Positions 29,404 through 40,934 of a stretch of DNA of 64,000 bases are shown piece after piece (position 1 is the first letter of the stretch; each line of letters starts with the position of its first letter). The position numbers and the translations under genes were made by a program. Source of the stretch: Adineta ricciae (taxonomy: Eukaryota; Rotifera; Eurotatoria; Adinetida; Adinetidae); the NCBI GenBank assembly GCA_905250025.1, contig CAJNOJ010000339.1:34738-98737 (forward strand). Reading direction: 5' to 3'. The notes below the pieces were generated by a model. It worked only from the letters and a program-made list of their open reading frames with translations, did not search any database and was not told where the DNA came from.

Positions 29404-29556
29404 ACAGTAAAACTAATTTAAACCAATGGTTTTTTTTTAATATAAATTTATTTTGTAACTCGTGTATACTGATGATTTTGTAAACACGCGAGAAAGTCTC
29501 TCTTTCTTCTTTTCATATCCAATCTAGACGCTAAACAATTGTAGATTATAAATAGA

Positions 29557-30162
29557 ATGTCGAAACATTTCGATCAATGGAAACACGATGCACTCGCAGT
29601 TGACAAAGAAGATCTCTCACGGAAACATTCAATCGATGATTATATCGTCAATCTAATCAATCAAATTAATAGTCATAATGATTATTACACAAGTTCTTCG
29701 TGCTCAGGCCGAACAATTGTCTTCACTTCATCACCGACTGTCACGTCCTCGACGAAAAGTGATTGTCAATGGTTGTACGTCACACATGAACAGGCCGATC
29801 TGCAGACGATATTAGAATGTCTCGAACAAAGACCGAAGGATATCGATATGATTTCGATTAAGTTCGAAGCGTTTATTCTCCATGTCATTTGTCGAACATT
29901 AGAATGTGCAAAAGTTCTGCTGAACATCGCGCTCGAATGCGGCTATAGAAACTCAGGTTTAGTTCTATCAAATCAAGGGAAAATCACATTAGCAGTACGC
30001 TCGACGCATGCACTCGAAGTGCCAATCGTGATTGGAAGTTGTTTATGTGTTGATCAGAATTATATAACAAAAGTTGTCGGTATTGCCAACGAAAAAATGA
30101 CTGCAAATCTGGCGAAAATCGATAAATTTAGTCAGTGTGTTACCAATAAGCTAAGCACGTGA
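29557..30162 (+). CDS. TYW3: tRNA wybutosine-synthesizing protein 3 homologue
   Basis: TYW3 methylates the wybutosine precursor at position 37 of tRNA-Phe. This single-exon ORF of 201 aa has family motifs in order: DLSRKHSID, YYTSSSCSGRT, WLYVTHEQAD, ISIKFEAFILHV, CGYRNSGLVLSNQGKITLAV and RSTHALEVPI. Length is close to the catalytic domain of the human enzyme. It starts 153 bp after the FUN14 stop, on the same strand, with TAG acceptor-like sites at about 29527 and 29544. Confidence 0.93.
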   Translation: MSKHFDQWKHDALAVDKEDLSRKHSIDDYIVNLINQINSHNDYYTSSSCSGRTIVFTSSPTVTSSTKSDCQWLYVTHEQADLQTILECLEQRPKDIDMISIKFEAFILHVICRTLECAKVLLNIALECGYRNSGLVLSNQGKITLAVRSTHALEVPIVIGSCLCVDQNYITKVVGIANEKMTANLAKIDKFSQCVTNKLST

Positions 30163-33100
30163 ATCTTGTTTTGAAAAAAAAAATAAAAATAACTGTTCTG
30201 TTACTATGGTTTAAAAAAAACTACAAGCATCTACTCGCATCAATTTACGTCAGAGACGAGTGAGATTCCTCGTAAAACAATTCATTAAACCTATCTGCTT
30301 CTCCAACTGACAACCTCATTACTTGAGTTGATTGCAAAAGCATGACTTTCGGCTCCTTGTCTGGCATTTCTTTATTACACCCGTTTACTGAGGTACAATT
30401 TCATTAATACTACGTTTTTTCTGTTCGATTAATTTCTTTATGAAATTAAATTCCACTTCGGTGAAGTTCGCGTTTCCTCTTTGTATGTATAGGCCCAACT
30501 ATCTCGCTAATCATTTCAATCGAATCAATTCAATCATTGTCCTAATAGATCGGTATGAACTTTAAGAACTAATCCTCTCGCCCTTTTCTATATTTACAAC
30601 TATCTCATCGAAATTATGCAAATTTTCCGAAATAAAAGATGACAAGCAATTTAATATAAATTGTCAAAAGAACATCCCTTTTCTGACAATTGACGAAAGA
30701 AGCATTAATATGATGCTTAAGTAAAAAAAGAACTATACTTAATTAAAAATTAGTCGCAAAAAAGAGACTAACAAACTAAATGTTAGACGCTTTTCAATAT
30801 GTCTGTTTCATATTTTTTTTTGTTCTCGTAGTTCTTAATGACATCGGGGACAATCTTAACCCGACTTTTCCGTCATCTTGACGAATATCAAACATAACTG
30901 ACAATTTACGCTACCATCTAGAAAGCCGTCTTGAAGACTTAATATTTTTGTCAGTTGAATAACCTGATAAATTCTTCATTAAAAGTGCATAAGCTGGATT
31001 CTAGACGGTTAAATGTCATGATCTATTGACCAACATCGAACGAAAAACAGAATTGTTCAATACTACGCAAATACGTTCTCTTCACAAGAGAAAAATCATT
31101 GACGAAACTATCCACGTTACAATCTTGGTCGCAACATTTGTCTCACAATGCACGTGACTCATTTCATTCCATTATGTTCCAGAATAGGAATAGAGAAGTT
31201 TTTTTGAATCCTAATGTGTTTCTGTTTACTAAGTTACCTCGTTTCGTGACAAGTATCAGGTTAAACTATTAGTACTTTATACCCACTGAGTGTATTAGGT
31301 ATGTCTCTCTCAAAGTCTGATATGTATTATAGTCTGCGATTTTTCTACTGCGCAATGCTCTTATTAGTTCAGAACGTCTTTCCTGTGTAAGATAGCCTAA
31401 AAGCTTTCTATTGTCTTCGAGGATCATCTCTCTCAATTGGATATTCACAGAAATCATTCACGAAAGAACTATGTCTCGTCTTTTCTCGATGTATTTGCAT
31501 AGGAGTAAGTGAACGTCAACAGTATTCGTGTTTCCGACTAAGAAAAGCAAAGCATGCCTTTCCAAATATTATTATTCTTGGCGAATGGGCTGAACTCGAA
31601 TGACTTTCCTTTGGAAAGAAGTTGCACTACTTTTGTAGACTAGATAACTCTGCACAATCGCTGTGCGCATGAAAAAACATCATTATATTACTTGATTTCT
31701 TCAGGGATTCGAGTGACAGACATAGTTTTTTCTTCTCACATACGACTTCATATCGTTCTCAATCGATCAATCCATTCAACATGTAGGTAACTACGTTATC
31801 GAATAGTTCTTGTTCCGCTCTGTGCGTCATCACAAACAATCGAGACATTTTCAAACTTGTAACTTGTCAAACAGAAGTCTAATTGATTTAGTTCACTGGA
31901 AGCGTCTAAAAATACCAGTACTTGTGAAACAACAACAGCGCATCAAACTGCTAAAGACCCTCCTCGTAATTAACTTGTGAGATAGCATCTGCTGCCGCTA
32001 GTAGGCTTGAATACCCAAGTGCGCATAGTTATAATAGGCGTTCGATATATTTTGATTTGAAGAAGAGTCCACATATGAATAAGAAATGCCTAGATATTTA
32101 AAATAACTGTTATCATTTTCTTTTTCATTTTGTAAATGAAGAAAATATATGTAATTGCACATAAATTCTCATACGACTTCATCGAAACGTGTTAACCTAC
32201 GCAAAATCAATTTTCACAATGTGACAATATAATTTCATCGATCTTTCTTTTGTCTGAGTTTCTTTTTTTCCTCTTTGCTTTTCCAGATAAGTACACCAAT
32301 CTTCTCCCGTAGTACCGAAATGCACGACGTAATTACTTTTCAATGCAAAACTTCCTCCACTTGTAAGTATCACTGATTATTTGCCTTCTCGAGTCAATCG
32401 TTTGCTATAAAAAGATATCGAGATTTTTGTTGACATTTTCAAATGTACCCAAGAGAAGCCATATTCGTCGATCTATCATTTGCGCTACGTCGAAAAGGAG
32501 TTCAAAGCGCTAGAATACTTTTTCCTCTTACGGATAACGAGAATTTTTTGTCTGCATCATCCGGAAAACTCTCCTTATTAATAATTGAATTGGCTTTGAT
32601 GGAACCGTTGAGAAAATCAAATACAATGATGATAGGAGTGTCTGTACTGTGTTGACGTTCGTCGACTCATTTTATTTACTTTGGTTAGGAAAACATTGAC
32701 AATTGATTTGACTTTATTCAAGATAAACTTAGGAGAGATTAGATGAATGTTAAGAAGTAGGAAAAAATAGATGAGACTAACTGAATGCAATTGACGCATA
32801 TTTTCTGAAGAGAGCGAACGCGAGAAAGAGAGGGAGAGCGAGAGAGAGAGAGAGAAAGTAACACTTCTACGTTCCGGAGAATACTTTTCAGTTGATAATT
32901 TGCGCTTTTTCTCTTTCTCATTCTCTTCTTTGTTCATTAATGTCAATACTTGAGACAGGAAGGTTTCTCAGGACTGCTCGCTTTGCTGTTTTCTTTTCAA
33001 AGTACGGTACCAAGTGACGCTTTCGTCTCCCTCAATTTTTGTCCTTACGCATTCCGCAATGCTATCGGAAACGTCGAAATCTCTAAGATCAATTTTCAGC

Positions 33101-33385
33101 AGAAAATAATTTCCTTTAAATTAATGACTTCAAGCAATTCATCGCTCGCACATCCGAGAAACTAACGGCATCGGTTTATGACTCCTCTGAGGAGAAAAAA
33201 GCTACGTAATGAACGAAACAGAGCATGACGAGTTAAGAAATATCCCGAGAATAAGGCAAGCCGCTTTGACGATACATTTCTGTCCTTTAATTTGCTTTGG
33301 AAGAATAGTGTAGGTTGGATAATGTGAAACACGCACTGCTTTCGTGCTATTGAGGATTTAGCAAATATTTCCATATCTCTAGATC
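30163..33385. other. Gene-poor region
   Basis: About 3.2 kb with no recognisable gene on either strand. It holds a GA tract near 32837-32856 and AT-rich DNA. A 62-codon minus-strand ORF (31269-31457) has protein-like composition (Arg/Leu-rich, helical) but no flanking exon or recognisable motif. It may be a decayed gene, a small gene or chance. No terminal repeats or reverse transcriptase fragments were seen. Confidence 0.4.
32837..32856. repeat. GA dinucleotide tract
   Basis: A run of about ten GA units inside the gene-poor region, preceded by imperfect GAGAAAGAGAGGGAGAGC. Confidence 0.85.
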
Positions 33386-34771
33386 ATGAATATTTCTAAC
33401 CATTCCGACGAATTAATATCAAATCTTACGACTGATTCATCCAATCTGCTTCTTCATCTGTCGATCTGGTCATTGCGTATTGTTTGTCCACTGTTTGCTG
33501 TTATCTGTCCGATCTTCAACTGGGCGTGTATACGAACCTTTCAATCGCGAATCTACGCTCGTTCATCGTCCAAATGGTATTTCATATTCATAGCCATCTT
33601 CGATACTATCTACGTGGTCGTCACCGCACCATTGTTGTTCTTAATTACGATCGAGATCTACATTCTCAATTGGAATATCTTCTTTTGTAAATCAATCGTA
33701 TTTTTCAATTACCTGTCTTGTCAAATTTCAGCTGGACTTCTAGCATGTTTATCGATCGATCGTCTTTTCGCGACGTCGTGTATCTCATTGTATCGTCGTA
33801 ATTGCACGACGAATTTTTCTCGTATGATCTGCTTTAGCGTCATAGCTGTGTTTTCAATTGTTAATTCACATTATTTAATTGGTTACACTATTGACTCCAA
33901 TCGTTTCTGTAGCATCCGACGTTACAAATGGTACGAAGCGAATTACTCGCGTTTGAACGTCGTATACCTCTTATCGTATTCCATTATTCCATTCACGATC
34001 ATCACAATATGTAATATATTCATTGTCATTAGTGTCGGACAGAACAAAGCGAACATGAAGAAGAAATATGCCGTGAAAAAATCGATTCCATCTACTGGCA
34101 TTCAACAAGAACAAGCGACTACACCGAGTGATTCCAATCCTGCCTGTGATAAACCACCGACATCACTAAAAATTCGCACGTATTCAATGGAGAACAATTC
34201 CGAACATAGACGTGATACGTTCGTCTCGGTGAATGAAGACAAAGGGGTCACTACATCGTTGGTCTTGACAAGTAAATTTTTGATGACATCATTTGACTCT
34301 TGTTCATACTTTCTCTGTATAGATGATGGGTCGAATTATCGAATAAATGTTCCCATGACCTTGAATGATCAATTGGCAAATTCATCAGAGTTTCCATCGA
34401 ATGTCTCCGATCAAAAACGACGATCTGTATCATCCTGTTACGATCGTTCATCTTCGACAACAATCGTTCCCCCGTTGTCATCCCAATCAACACACACACA
34501 AAAGATCTGTGTACAACTGCAGATCACGATCAGCTTATTAGCAATCTCGATTTGTTTCATCCTATGCACATTACCAAATTGTATTTCGACCATTATGATT
34601 CAAACGTACACTAACGATGAAGGAAATCGGAAGTTCTGGCAAGCGATGAATTTCTTCTCGATCATTCCGTTGTTAATCACACATTCGGTGAATTTAATTT
34701 TTTATTATGTCTCATCGAAGATGTTTAGACAGAGATTCAAGGAGTACTATTTTAGGAAGAGATCAAAATAG
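33386..34771 (+). CDS. Orphan rhodopsin-like GPCR (single exon, 461 aa)
   Basis: Seven hydrophobic segments at about residues 27-50, 63-90, 100-125, 145-165, 190-215, 373-400 and 415-440. The N-terminus carries NIS and NLT glycosylation sites. Two Cys (FFCKS at the top of TM3 and FCSIRR in the second extracellular loop) can form the usual disulfide. The DRY position reads SIDRLFA, and the NPxxY position reads VNLIFYY. The third intracellular loop is about 160 residues, Ser/Thr-rich. The overall look is that of peptide-type class A receptors of lophotrochozoans, but I cannot name a ligand. It lacks introns, unlike its neighbours. Confidence 0.85.
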   Translation: MNISNHSDELISNLTTDSSNLLLHLSIWSLRIVCPLFAVICPIFNWACIRTFQSRIYARSSSKWYFIFIAIFDTIYVVVTAPLLFLITIEIYILNWNIFFCKSIVFFNYLSCQISAGLLACLSIDRLFATSCISLYRRNCTTNFSRMICFSVIAVFSIVNSHYLIGYTIDSNRFCSIRRYKWYEANYSRLNVVYLLSYSIIPFTIITICNIFIVISVGQNKANMKKKYAVKKSIPSTGIQQEQATTPSDSNPACDKPPTSLKIRTYSMENNSEHRRDTFVSVNEDKGVTTSLVLTSKFLMTSFDSCSYFLCIDDGSNYRINVPMTLNDQLANSSEFPSNVSDQKRRSVSSCYDRSSSTTIVPPLSSQSTHTQKICVQLQITISLLAISICFILCTLPNCISTIMIQTYTNDEGNRKFWQAMNFFSIIPLLITHSVNLIFYYVSSKMFRQRFKEYYFRKRSK

Positions 34772-35311
34772 AAGATCTTCTTATTTTCTCAATGTATTTA
34801 TGTTGTCATTTGTTTCTTTTTCTGGATTTCTGTACTTCGTGGGCTTATGACATTCTCAAATCTTCGTTTGCTCGCCTTTGCCTTTTTATTTTCTAATTAA
34901 ATGAGCATTGAGATGGCATGAAAGCCATTATTATTTCACACGCATAAAGTTTCTTTCTCTCTCTCTTTTAATACCAATGACGGAATTCGATTTATTATGT
35001 ATGACGATAGGGAGAGAAATTGAATGTTCTACCCTATTAACTATGAATCGATGTTAGCATATATGCTCTTTGGAAATGGAACGTTCAGTGAAGAGACTTT
35101 GAAGGAACAAGTGAGATGCACATGCATGAGAAAATTTGTTTTAAACGAGGGAATAGCAATGCTCTTTTTTGCTCCTATTCGAATCGGTAGAATCAACAGG
35201 CAGAAAATTAGCCTATCGGGTAGACGGATAATTTATTCAAGCATTTTGGAAAACATGAGGAGCGTTTCGTGAGCCTTACGGATGTGAAGTGTAGGAAGAC
35301 AACGGAGCATT
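34772..35311. other. Intergenic region between GPCR and orphan membrane protein
   Basis: AT-rich with a CT tract near 34954-34967. The plus-strand ORF at 35024-35272 has unconvincing composition. Confidence 0.4.
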
Positions 35312-35818
35312 TTAAACGAGAAAAAATATTATTGATAGGCACAATAGAACAGCAAGTAGAAAGACGGTTAGACTGAGTAGCACCGTTTGAATTGCTGTTA
35401 ATTGATTCATTGATCGAGTGCATATTGGAACGCGTTCGAGTGTTAAATACTGATTATTATGATCGTGTGGAATAGTTATAACCGATGCTTGTTTCACAAA
35501 GCAATCCGGTGGAAATAGTTCATCTCCACCGCCGATTCGATTTATTAAATCATTTGTTCTCGTCATAATAGATTGAGAGATATGTGCATGTGAATAGTCA
35601 CTTGAAAGGAGAGCACTTTCTATACGAATAACATCGTCATTTGCCTGGGATAGTTTCTGTTGAATGGAAGGGTGCAAATGAATGGTGCGAAGATTTATTG
35701 AACTTTGGGCTGAGCGCGAGTGAATCGCTCGACTTCTGTTGACTTTATTAGTATTTCGAGGTCTTTCCAAGGTTGAATACGAAGATGATGCTGACATATC
35801 GATTGGTTGCATAGATGT
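35312..35818 (-). CDS. Orphan protein with C-terminal membrane anchor
   Basis: I do not recognise it. The frame is open from 35941, but an ATG ending near 35818 (MQPIDMSASSSYSTLERPR) avoids a Leu/Ile-rich start and gives about 168 aa. The body is polar and Ser-rich, with a helical central part (QKLSQANDDVIRIESALL). The last 25 residues (TVLLSLTVFLLAVLLCLSII...) form one clear membrane helix ending almost at the C-terminus, so it would be tail-anchored. If the upstream ATG is used, a second hydrophobic segment is added. No neighbour suggests a role. Confidence 0.5.
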   Translation of the reverse strand, partial: TSMQPIDMSASSSYSTLERPRNTNKVNRSRAIHSRSAQSSINLRTIHLHPSIQQKLSQANDDVIRIESALLSSDYSHAHISQSIMTRTNDLINRIGGGDELFPPDCFVKQASVITIPHDHNNQYLTLERVPICTRSMNQLTAIQTVLLSLTVFLLAVLLCLSIIFFLV

Positions 35819-35941
35819 GGAAGAAAATCGGATAATTCGAAGAAGAATCGATAGCTGAATTGTATTAGTGAGAAAAATGAGCAAGATTAGATGATTAGCG
35901 ATAAGATATGGCAGTGAAAGCGACAATGAAAATACGAACAT

Positions 35942-37172
35942 AGACGCACATCGGCGAGATGAACAAGCAAATATAATCCCGCCAGATCGAATTATTTCTT
36001 ATTAACAACAAGAGTAAAACTTGAATATTTCGAAGAGAAATACGTGCCTAAGTGTTGATACGCACATCTGAATGATCATTTTTTATGCTAAATTTGAACT
36101 TCTTTTATCTGAATTGAATAGTTTCGTTACGAGAATGAAAGAAATGTGTGTTTGTTCTTTTTCTCTCTTTGTTAATGCCATCGCATGCAGAAAGATACTT
36201 CATTCATGCGCGTAAATTGGTATTAGCACCGATGGGAGCTCGCCGAAAAATTATCATATTAAATGACGGATGTTGTTTTTTTGTGTCAAACATTCTTCTT
36301 CTGTGCACCTTGATAGGGCAAATCTGTGATTTTCCGAACAGATTAGTAAATCGGATCCTTGCTCTTAAAAGCTAAATGGAATTAGTAATTATATACTTGC
36401 TCTGTAATCGAAGTGCGCATCAAGTCCCAATGATTATTGCAAAACTGAAAACACTATGTTCCTAAGGGTGCAAATGACAAAGGTATCCGCGTTCCAATGT
36501 CAGTCACGCACACATTCATAGGTCGTGGGTGGCACCCTATCGCATCCTTTTCAAAGATGATCTCATGTCATAAGAAGATTGTTAAGGCACGATTGTATAC
36601 GATCATGAGCAAATCAATGAAATCTACCATAGCGTCGCCTACTCATAACCTATTTTAGTGTTACACTCGAAGGCCTAACGGAAATCTGAATTTGTTTCTG
36701 ATTTAAACTCATTGTGATTGAGAAATGTAAATGAAGTTTAGTTATACATAAAGTAGATAACGCGAGGCTACTCTGATTATCGAGGTGAATAAAAGAACGC
36801 AGTTACTAAAAAGTACAGAAATGGAAATGTAGCTCATTATTTTCACATGAAGAAATGCTCACTTTGGACTTTTAAGTTACGGTAAACGTGCTTCTACTTG
36901 TTGTCAAGCTAATCTATATTGGTGTGCACATGCCATAAAAAGCAACGTTAATGATAGTCGGAACGCTTCTTGTTCAGTCATTATCGTGAAATGAAAAGAT
37001 GAGCCGATGATAGTTGATCTGCACATATATTTATCGGGCTGACAGAAAATCGTCAGAACATATTTGAAAGAAAAAAAAAAACTGAAAATCTGACAGAGCT
37101 GAGAAATAAATAACATACATATTTAAAAAACAAAAGGCAATTTTAAACATGCACAAAGAAAAACGGAAATCT
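35942..37172. other. Intergenic region
   Basis: About 1.2 kb of AT-rich DNA. No ORF has protein-like composition and no RNA gene is recognised. Confidence 0.4.
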
Positions 37173-38156
37173 TTATTTTTGGTTGCTACGCAAACGTTTT
37201 TTTATCGGTTCGATAACTTCTGGAGTCGAAAGTAACGCGGATGATTCACTTTCATCGCTTGAACTGATCATCTCACGTGTATTGACACGGTGCGCGTCGT
37301 TTTCATTTGTTTGTGTAGATTGATCGTTGAACAACTTTGGTTCAAGCGAAATATATTGAAAATCCAATTCACTTTGTAAAGTTTCGTCGTCGCCAAATGA
37401 CGATAACCACTCGCGCAAATCATCAATCTATAACAAGCAGAAATCTGATCTAGATAAAATGATTTCACTATCAAAAACTCACTCTACGACGATCACCATT
37501 ACAAAATGTGTAAGAAAAACTACTTTGAGCAATCGGTTTGTAATTCCCATCATCTTCAGCATTGAATATAAGCCTTAAGTTTCGAATACACGAGATTATG
37601 ATGATTAACTGTAAATAAACTTACCAACTGTAATAGTTGGATGATTTCATTTGAATACAACCACTTTCCGGTTTGTAAGAAGTAATCTATTCCACGCAAA
37701 TCAATTAGCAATACTTTTTTTTCTCAGAATATGACCGACTTTCATGCGATGCAAACGTATCAGATGCCCAACTTCGATTTCAACCGGAAGTTCAATCATA
37801 CCAGCAAAGGATTCACGATACAAAAGACAACTGACACCCTTCGGACCTACAAATGATTTCCGAAATAAGAGCAGAATTTTCTCCAACTTCCTATTTTACC
37901 TTTTCCATAAGACGTGGGATCACAAATGCCTAGTAGCATACAATTATCATTGATATCTCGTCGAAATTTAACAACACCGTAAAAACACCATTTAGCACCA
38001 CTTGGTCGATCCAGTTTATATAATTCTTTGATTGTTTTGTACTCATACTACGTTAGATAGATAATAATACTAAATTCTATCGAGCTTCTTCGTATCACAT
38101 ACTTTATTCGGTGGTTGGGTTGTAGTTACAGTTGTTGTTGTTTGTCTAACAGGCAT
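37173..38156 (-). CDS. POT1-like telomere OB-fold protein, short form
   Basis: POT1 binds the single-stranded G-rich telomere overhang. Six exons with introns of about 50-60 bp splice in frame to about 238 aa. The first POT1 OB fold is read as YEYKTIKELYKL, KWCFYGVVKFRRD, MLLGICDPTS, GVSCLLYRES and GHLIRLHRMKITSYKPESG, ending in IDDLREWLSSF, which resembles the LRVWAS end of the vertebrate OB1. No second OB fold or TPP1-binding C-terminal domain follows; after about 150 residues comes an acidic, Ser-rich tail ending in a basic KKRLRSNQK. Vertebrate POT1 is about 630 aa, so this is either a short paralogue or a one-OB telomere protein. It is the last gene of a minus-strand block. Confidence 0.7.
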
Positions 38157-38610
38157 ATTGATCTAGAAAAAGGAAAAAAAATCAACCAACAAGGAAAAAC
38201 AATAAATCAACTGCCGATTTGATGTTTGTTGTTTATAAATTCTTGCCAAAAAAGAAAACAGAATAGAACAAGAAGAATGTGCAATGCATATAAATGAAAA
38301 AAAAAGAGACAACAGGATCGGAGAGAACCAAAGCTCGGATCAACTAACAAGAGAAGAAGATAAACGTATTTTACAAAATAACCTTCCGACTTGTTCGTTC
38401 GAGAAAGCAGTGAAAGAAAAACAAGCAAATGATTGAGCAAAATATCGAATATACAAGTGCGTGTATAGAAATGACAGAACACAAAACATATACAAGTAGC
38501 ATCTTTGACATAGTTGCTCATAGAAAAGAAAGGAATACAGAAACAGACATGCACCACCGGTTTTCGACTCGTACTGTTCAAAATAGATGATTTGTAACAG
38601 ATTCTTCTTA
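38157..38610. other. Spacer between folliculin and the POT1-like gene
   Basis: 454 bp. A minus-strand ORF of 124 codons here (38207-38581) is Phe/Leu/Cys-rich, lacks a motif and probably reflects pyrimidine-rich UTR sequence. Confidence 0.4.
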
Positions 38611-40774
38611 TTATAGTCTTTGTTGTTGATTATGATCTTGTTTCAAGAGACGTATTTGCTTTCGATAGGTTTGAGAAAGACCTTTTTGCCAAAAGCGTAT
38701 CAATTTCAAGTCGCTCGAATTTTCCACATTGAAGATCGTCATTTGCTGATGATCATTGGTCGACAACGCTGATGCTGTAGGACAACGGCCAAGTTGAAAG
38801 TAAAGTTTTGCTTTACTGAAAACAATGAACTTGCAGACAACCATCATACCTTACAGTGAAAGTCCTACTTTAGATATTTGATCTTATGCTGTGTAATAAT
38901 CGATTCAAAAGCTTCCTCATTCAAACTACTATCTGTAAATAAATCTGTGATTGTTTTCACGTAAGTTGGTACTAAACAAATATCGTTATCATATGCGTCA
39001 TTTCTCTATGTAAATAAAAAAAAAGCTTACTTGGAACTTCTGATCTTGCTGACGGTAGAGTTTCTAGTTTTACAACGCGAAGATTATCATCGATATCGTC
39101 AAGCAGAAGTTTAATAATGATCGAATTGTTATCGTTTGTATCATCCATCAAGGACGACGCTTCATTGTCTAAAACTAAATCTGTGTCGTATAAAATCAGA
39201 TTTGCTGTGCACGATGATATTTTATCCGTTGCTTCGATTAGATTGAAACAACCGTCTGGTAAAAATAACTAAAAAGAGAAAGGAGAAAACTATTTGATGG
39301 ACGCACTGGCCGCTTACTCGAAAAACACTTGCTAGTGCACGAATAGGATCTTTGCCATCGGTTCTATTTGTATATTTGAGAATGATTCGATTTCCAATAA
39401 CCCAATTATGAAGAATGTGTTGTAGATATTTGACATTATTCAACTTCTTGGTAAACAATTCAAATAATTTGAACGCTTCATAACCATACGAAGAGAACTG
39501 ATACTGTAGAGAATCGAAATCATCATCATAATCATCAAAGAAGCCGTTTTCAGTTCGCGAAGTATGGTCCGCTGAGGAATATAAAGATGTCGATAGGTAA
39601 CTTGGATGATGTGTATGATTAGTTAATGTTGATGACATGAGATACGATTCTTGAGTTCGAGCTGTCATAGATGCGGCTGTGATTGTAGTTGTTCGACGTT
39701 TTGTCATTGAATTGGACAAACTTTCGTTATCGTACACATCTACATGTAAATTATCATCAGCAAAATTTCGACGGCCATTGTTTCCTACCTCTTCGTTCCT
39801 GTTTTGTGGTTTGTTCTTCAGTGGGCAATGCATCGAAAAGCGATTCATTGATTGCTGAACTAGCCGTCCGTAACAACCAAACAAATAAAGCGTGAATACG
39901 ATGTGTGATCTTCGTATCACGTACAATATCACTAAGCATTCGTTGTGAAGGTGTACGAGGTGGTGGACGAAAGATATAGGTCGCTTTACTTGTCGTTGAC
40001 GTCCCATTCAGATTTGTATTCACTTTGATGCGTCCTTCCTGTTCATAGGTTTCGTTGGCATCGAATTGTATCCAGCGAACAGCTTGTCGCAGGCAATCAG
40101 TAAGAACTTTCATTAAGGAAATCAGATGATATTTATCCGGACAAAGATAGCATAGCGAGTAAAGACGCTGACTCCCACGAGCGTGAAAGTCTTTACAGGA
40201 GAACGCTAATGATAAACAATAGCCATTTTCGGGATCACCAAAGATGACTGGAGCATCGACTTCCACGGATTTCTAAAAACATCTCATGACGTCATTTATA
40301 GGACAATAGTTTTGTTCTTTATCAAACATGTTTACTCATGCATTAGATAAAAAGGTCGAGAAGAAAAAGTACATTGGAAATAAGAGCTAAAAATAGGTCC
40401 TCAAATTCCCCCATCTGTTACAAAATTCGATGTAAACCCTGTTTTACTTGTTAACATACCTCAATATTTAAACTTCGTACACAAGCATTTCGAATGTTCT
40501 TGAATAGATCTTGATTTGGTGTTGAAGGCGATGAAATATATAACATATGATTACTCAAATCGATTGTTGACACAAGGGTATGTTCGGGTGATAATGTACA
40601 TGACTTGCATTCAACTTTCCCTTGAGGATTTTCTGATTTGACGTATTGAGAGTAGAATGCCTTCAAATCCTCGTCGTCATTGTCACCTTGAATATAAGTT
40701 CGTGCTTCTGTACATAGTAAAATTTGTGGTCCATGTAGATCGCAGAAGTGTTGTAACGCACAAGACGCGTTCAT
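38611..40774 (-). CDS. FLCN: Folliculin
   Basis: FLCN is a GTPase-activating protein for RagC/D that controls mTORC1 at the lysosome. The start is clear (MNASCALQHFCDLHGPQILL, against MNAIVALCHFCELHGP in vertebrates). The longin-type domain holds FGDPENGYCLSLAF and DFHARGSQRLYS; the Arg of the ARG triplet matches the catalytic arginine finger described for human FLCN (R164). A long central segment with HALFVWLLRTA and the helical YLQHILHNWVIGNRIILK leads to the DENN-type C-terminus. That ends in LKLIRFWQKGLSQTYRKQI (human KLLKFWMTGLSKTYK). The gene has several exons. The stop of the TMEM168-like gene is 160 bp upstream, on the same strand. Confidence 0.93.
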
Positions 40775-40934
40775 AAAAACATTAATGTATCAACTAGTTG
40801 AATATATACAAAAGAGAATCTAGTGACAAAGAAGAAGAAGAAGAAGACAACAACAACAAAAAAGAGTTGTCAATCTAAAAAAAAAGAAATGTTCTCATTA
40901 TTTATCGTTTGAGATTTGAAAACAAAAAACTCTT

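Noticed and set aside
35024-35272. 82-codon plus-strand ORF
   Set aside because: No recognisable motif and it faces the better-supported minus-strand membrane protein.
37680-37740. Apparent +1 frameshift at an eight-T run (eight A on the minus strand) in the POT1-like gene
   Set aside because: A 53-bp intron running from GTCGGT to GGAATAG removes the run and, with the next 51-bp intron, puts all downstream exons in one frame that also aligns better with POT1.
38207-38581. 124-codon minus-strand ORF between folliculin and the POT1-like gene
   Set aside because: Composition is dominated by Phe, Leu, Cys and Ser from pyrimidine-rich DNA; no motif and no splice partner.
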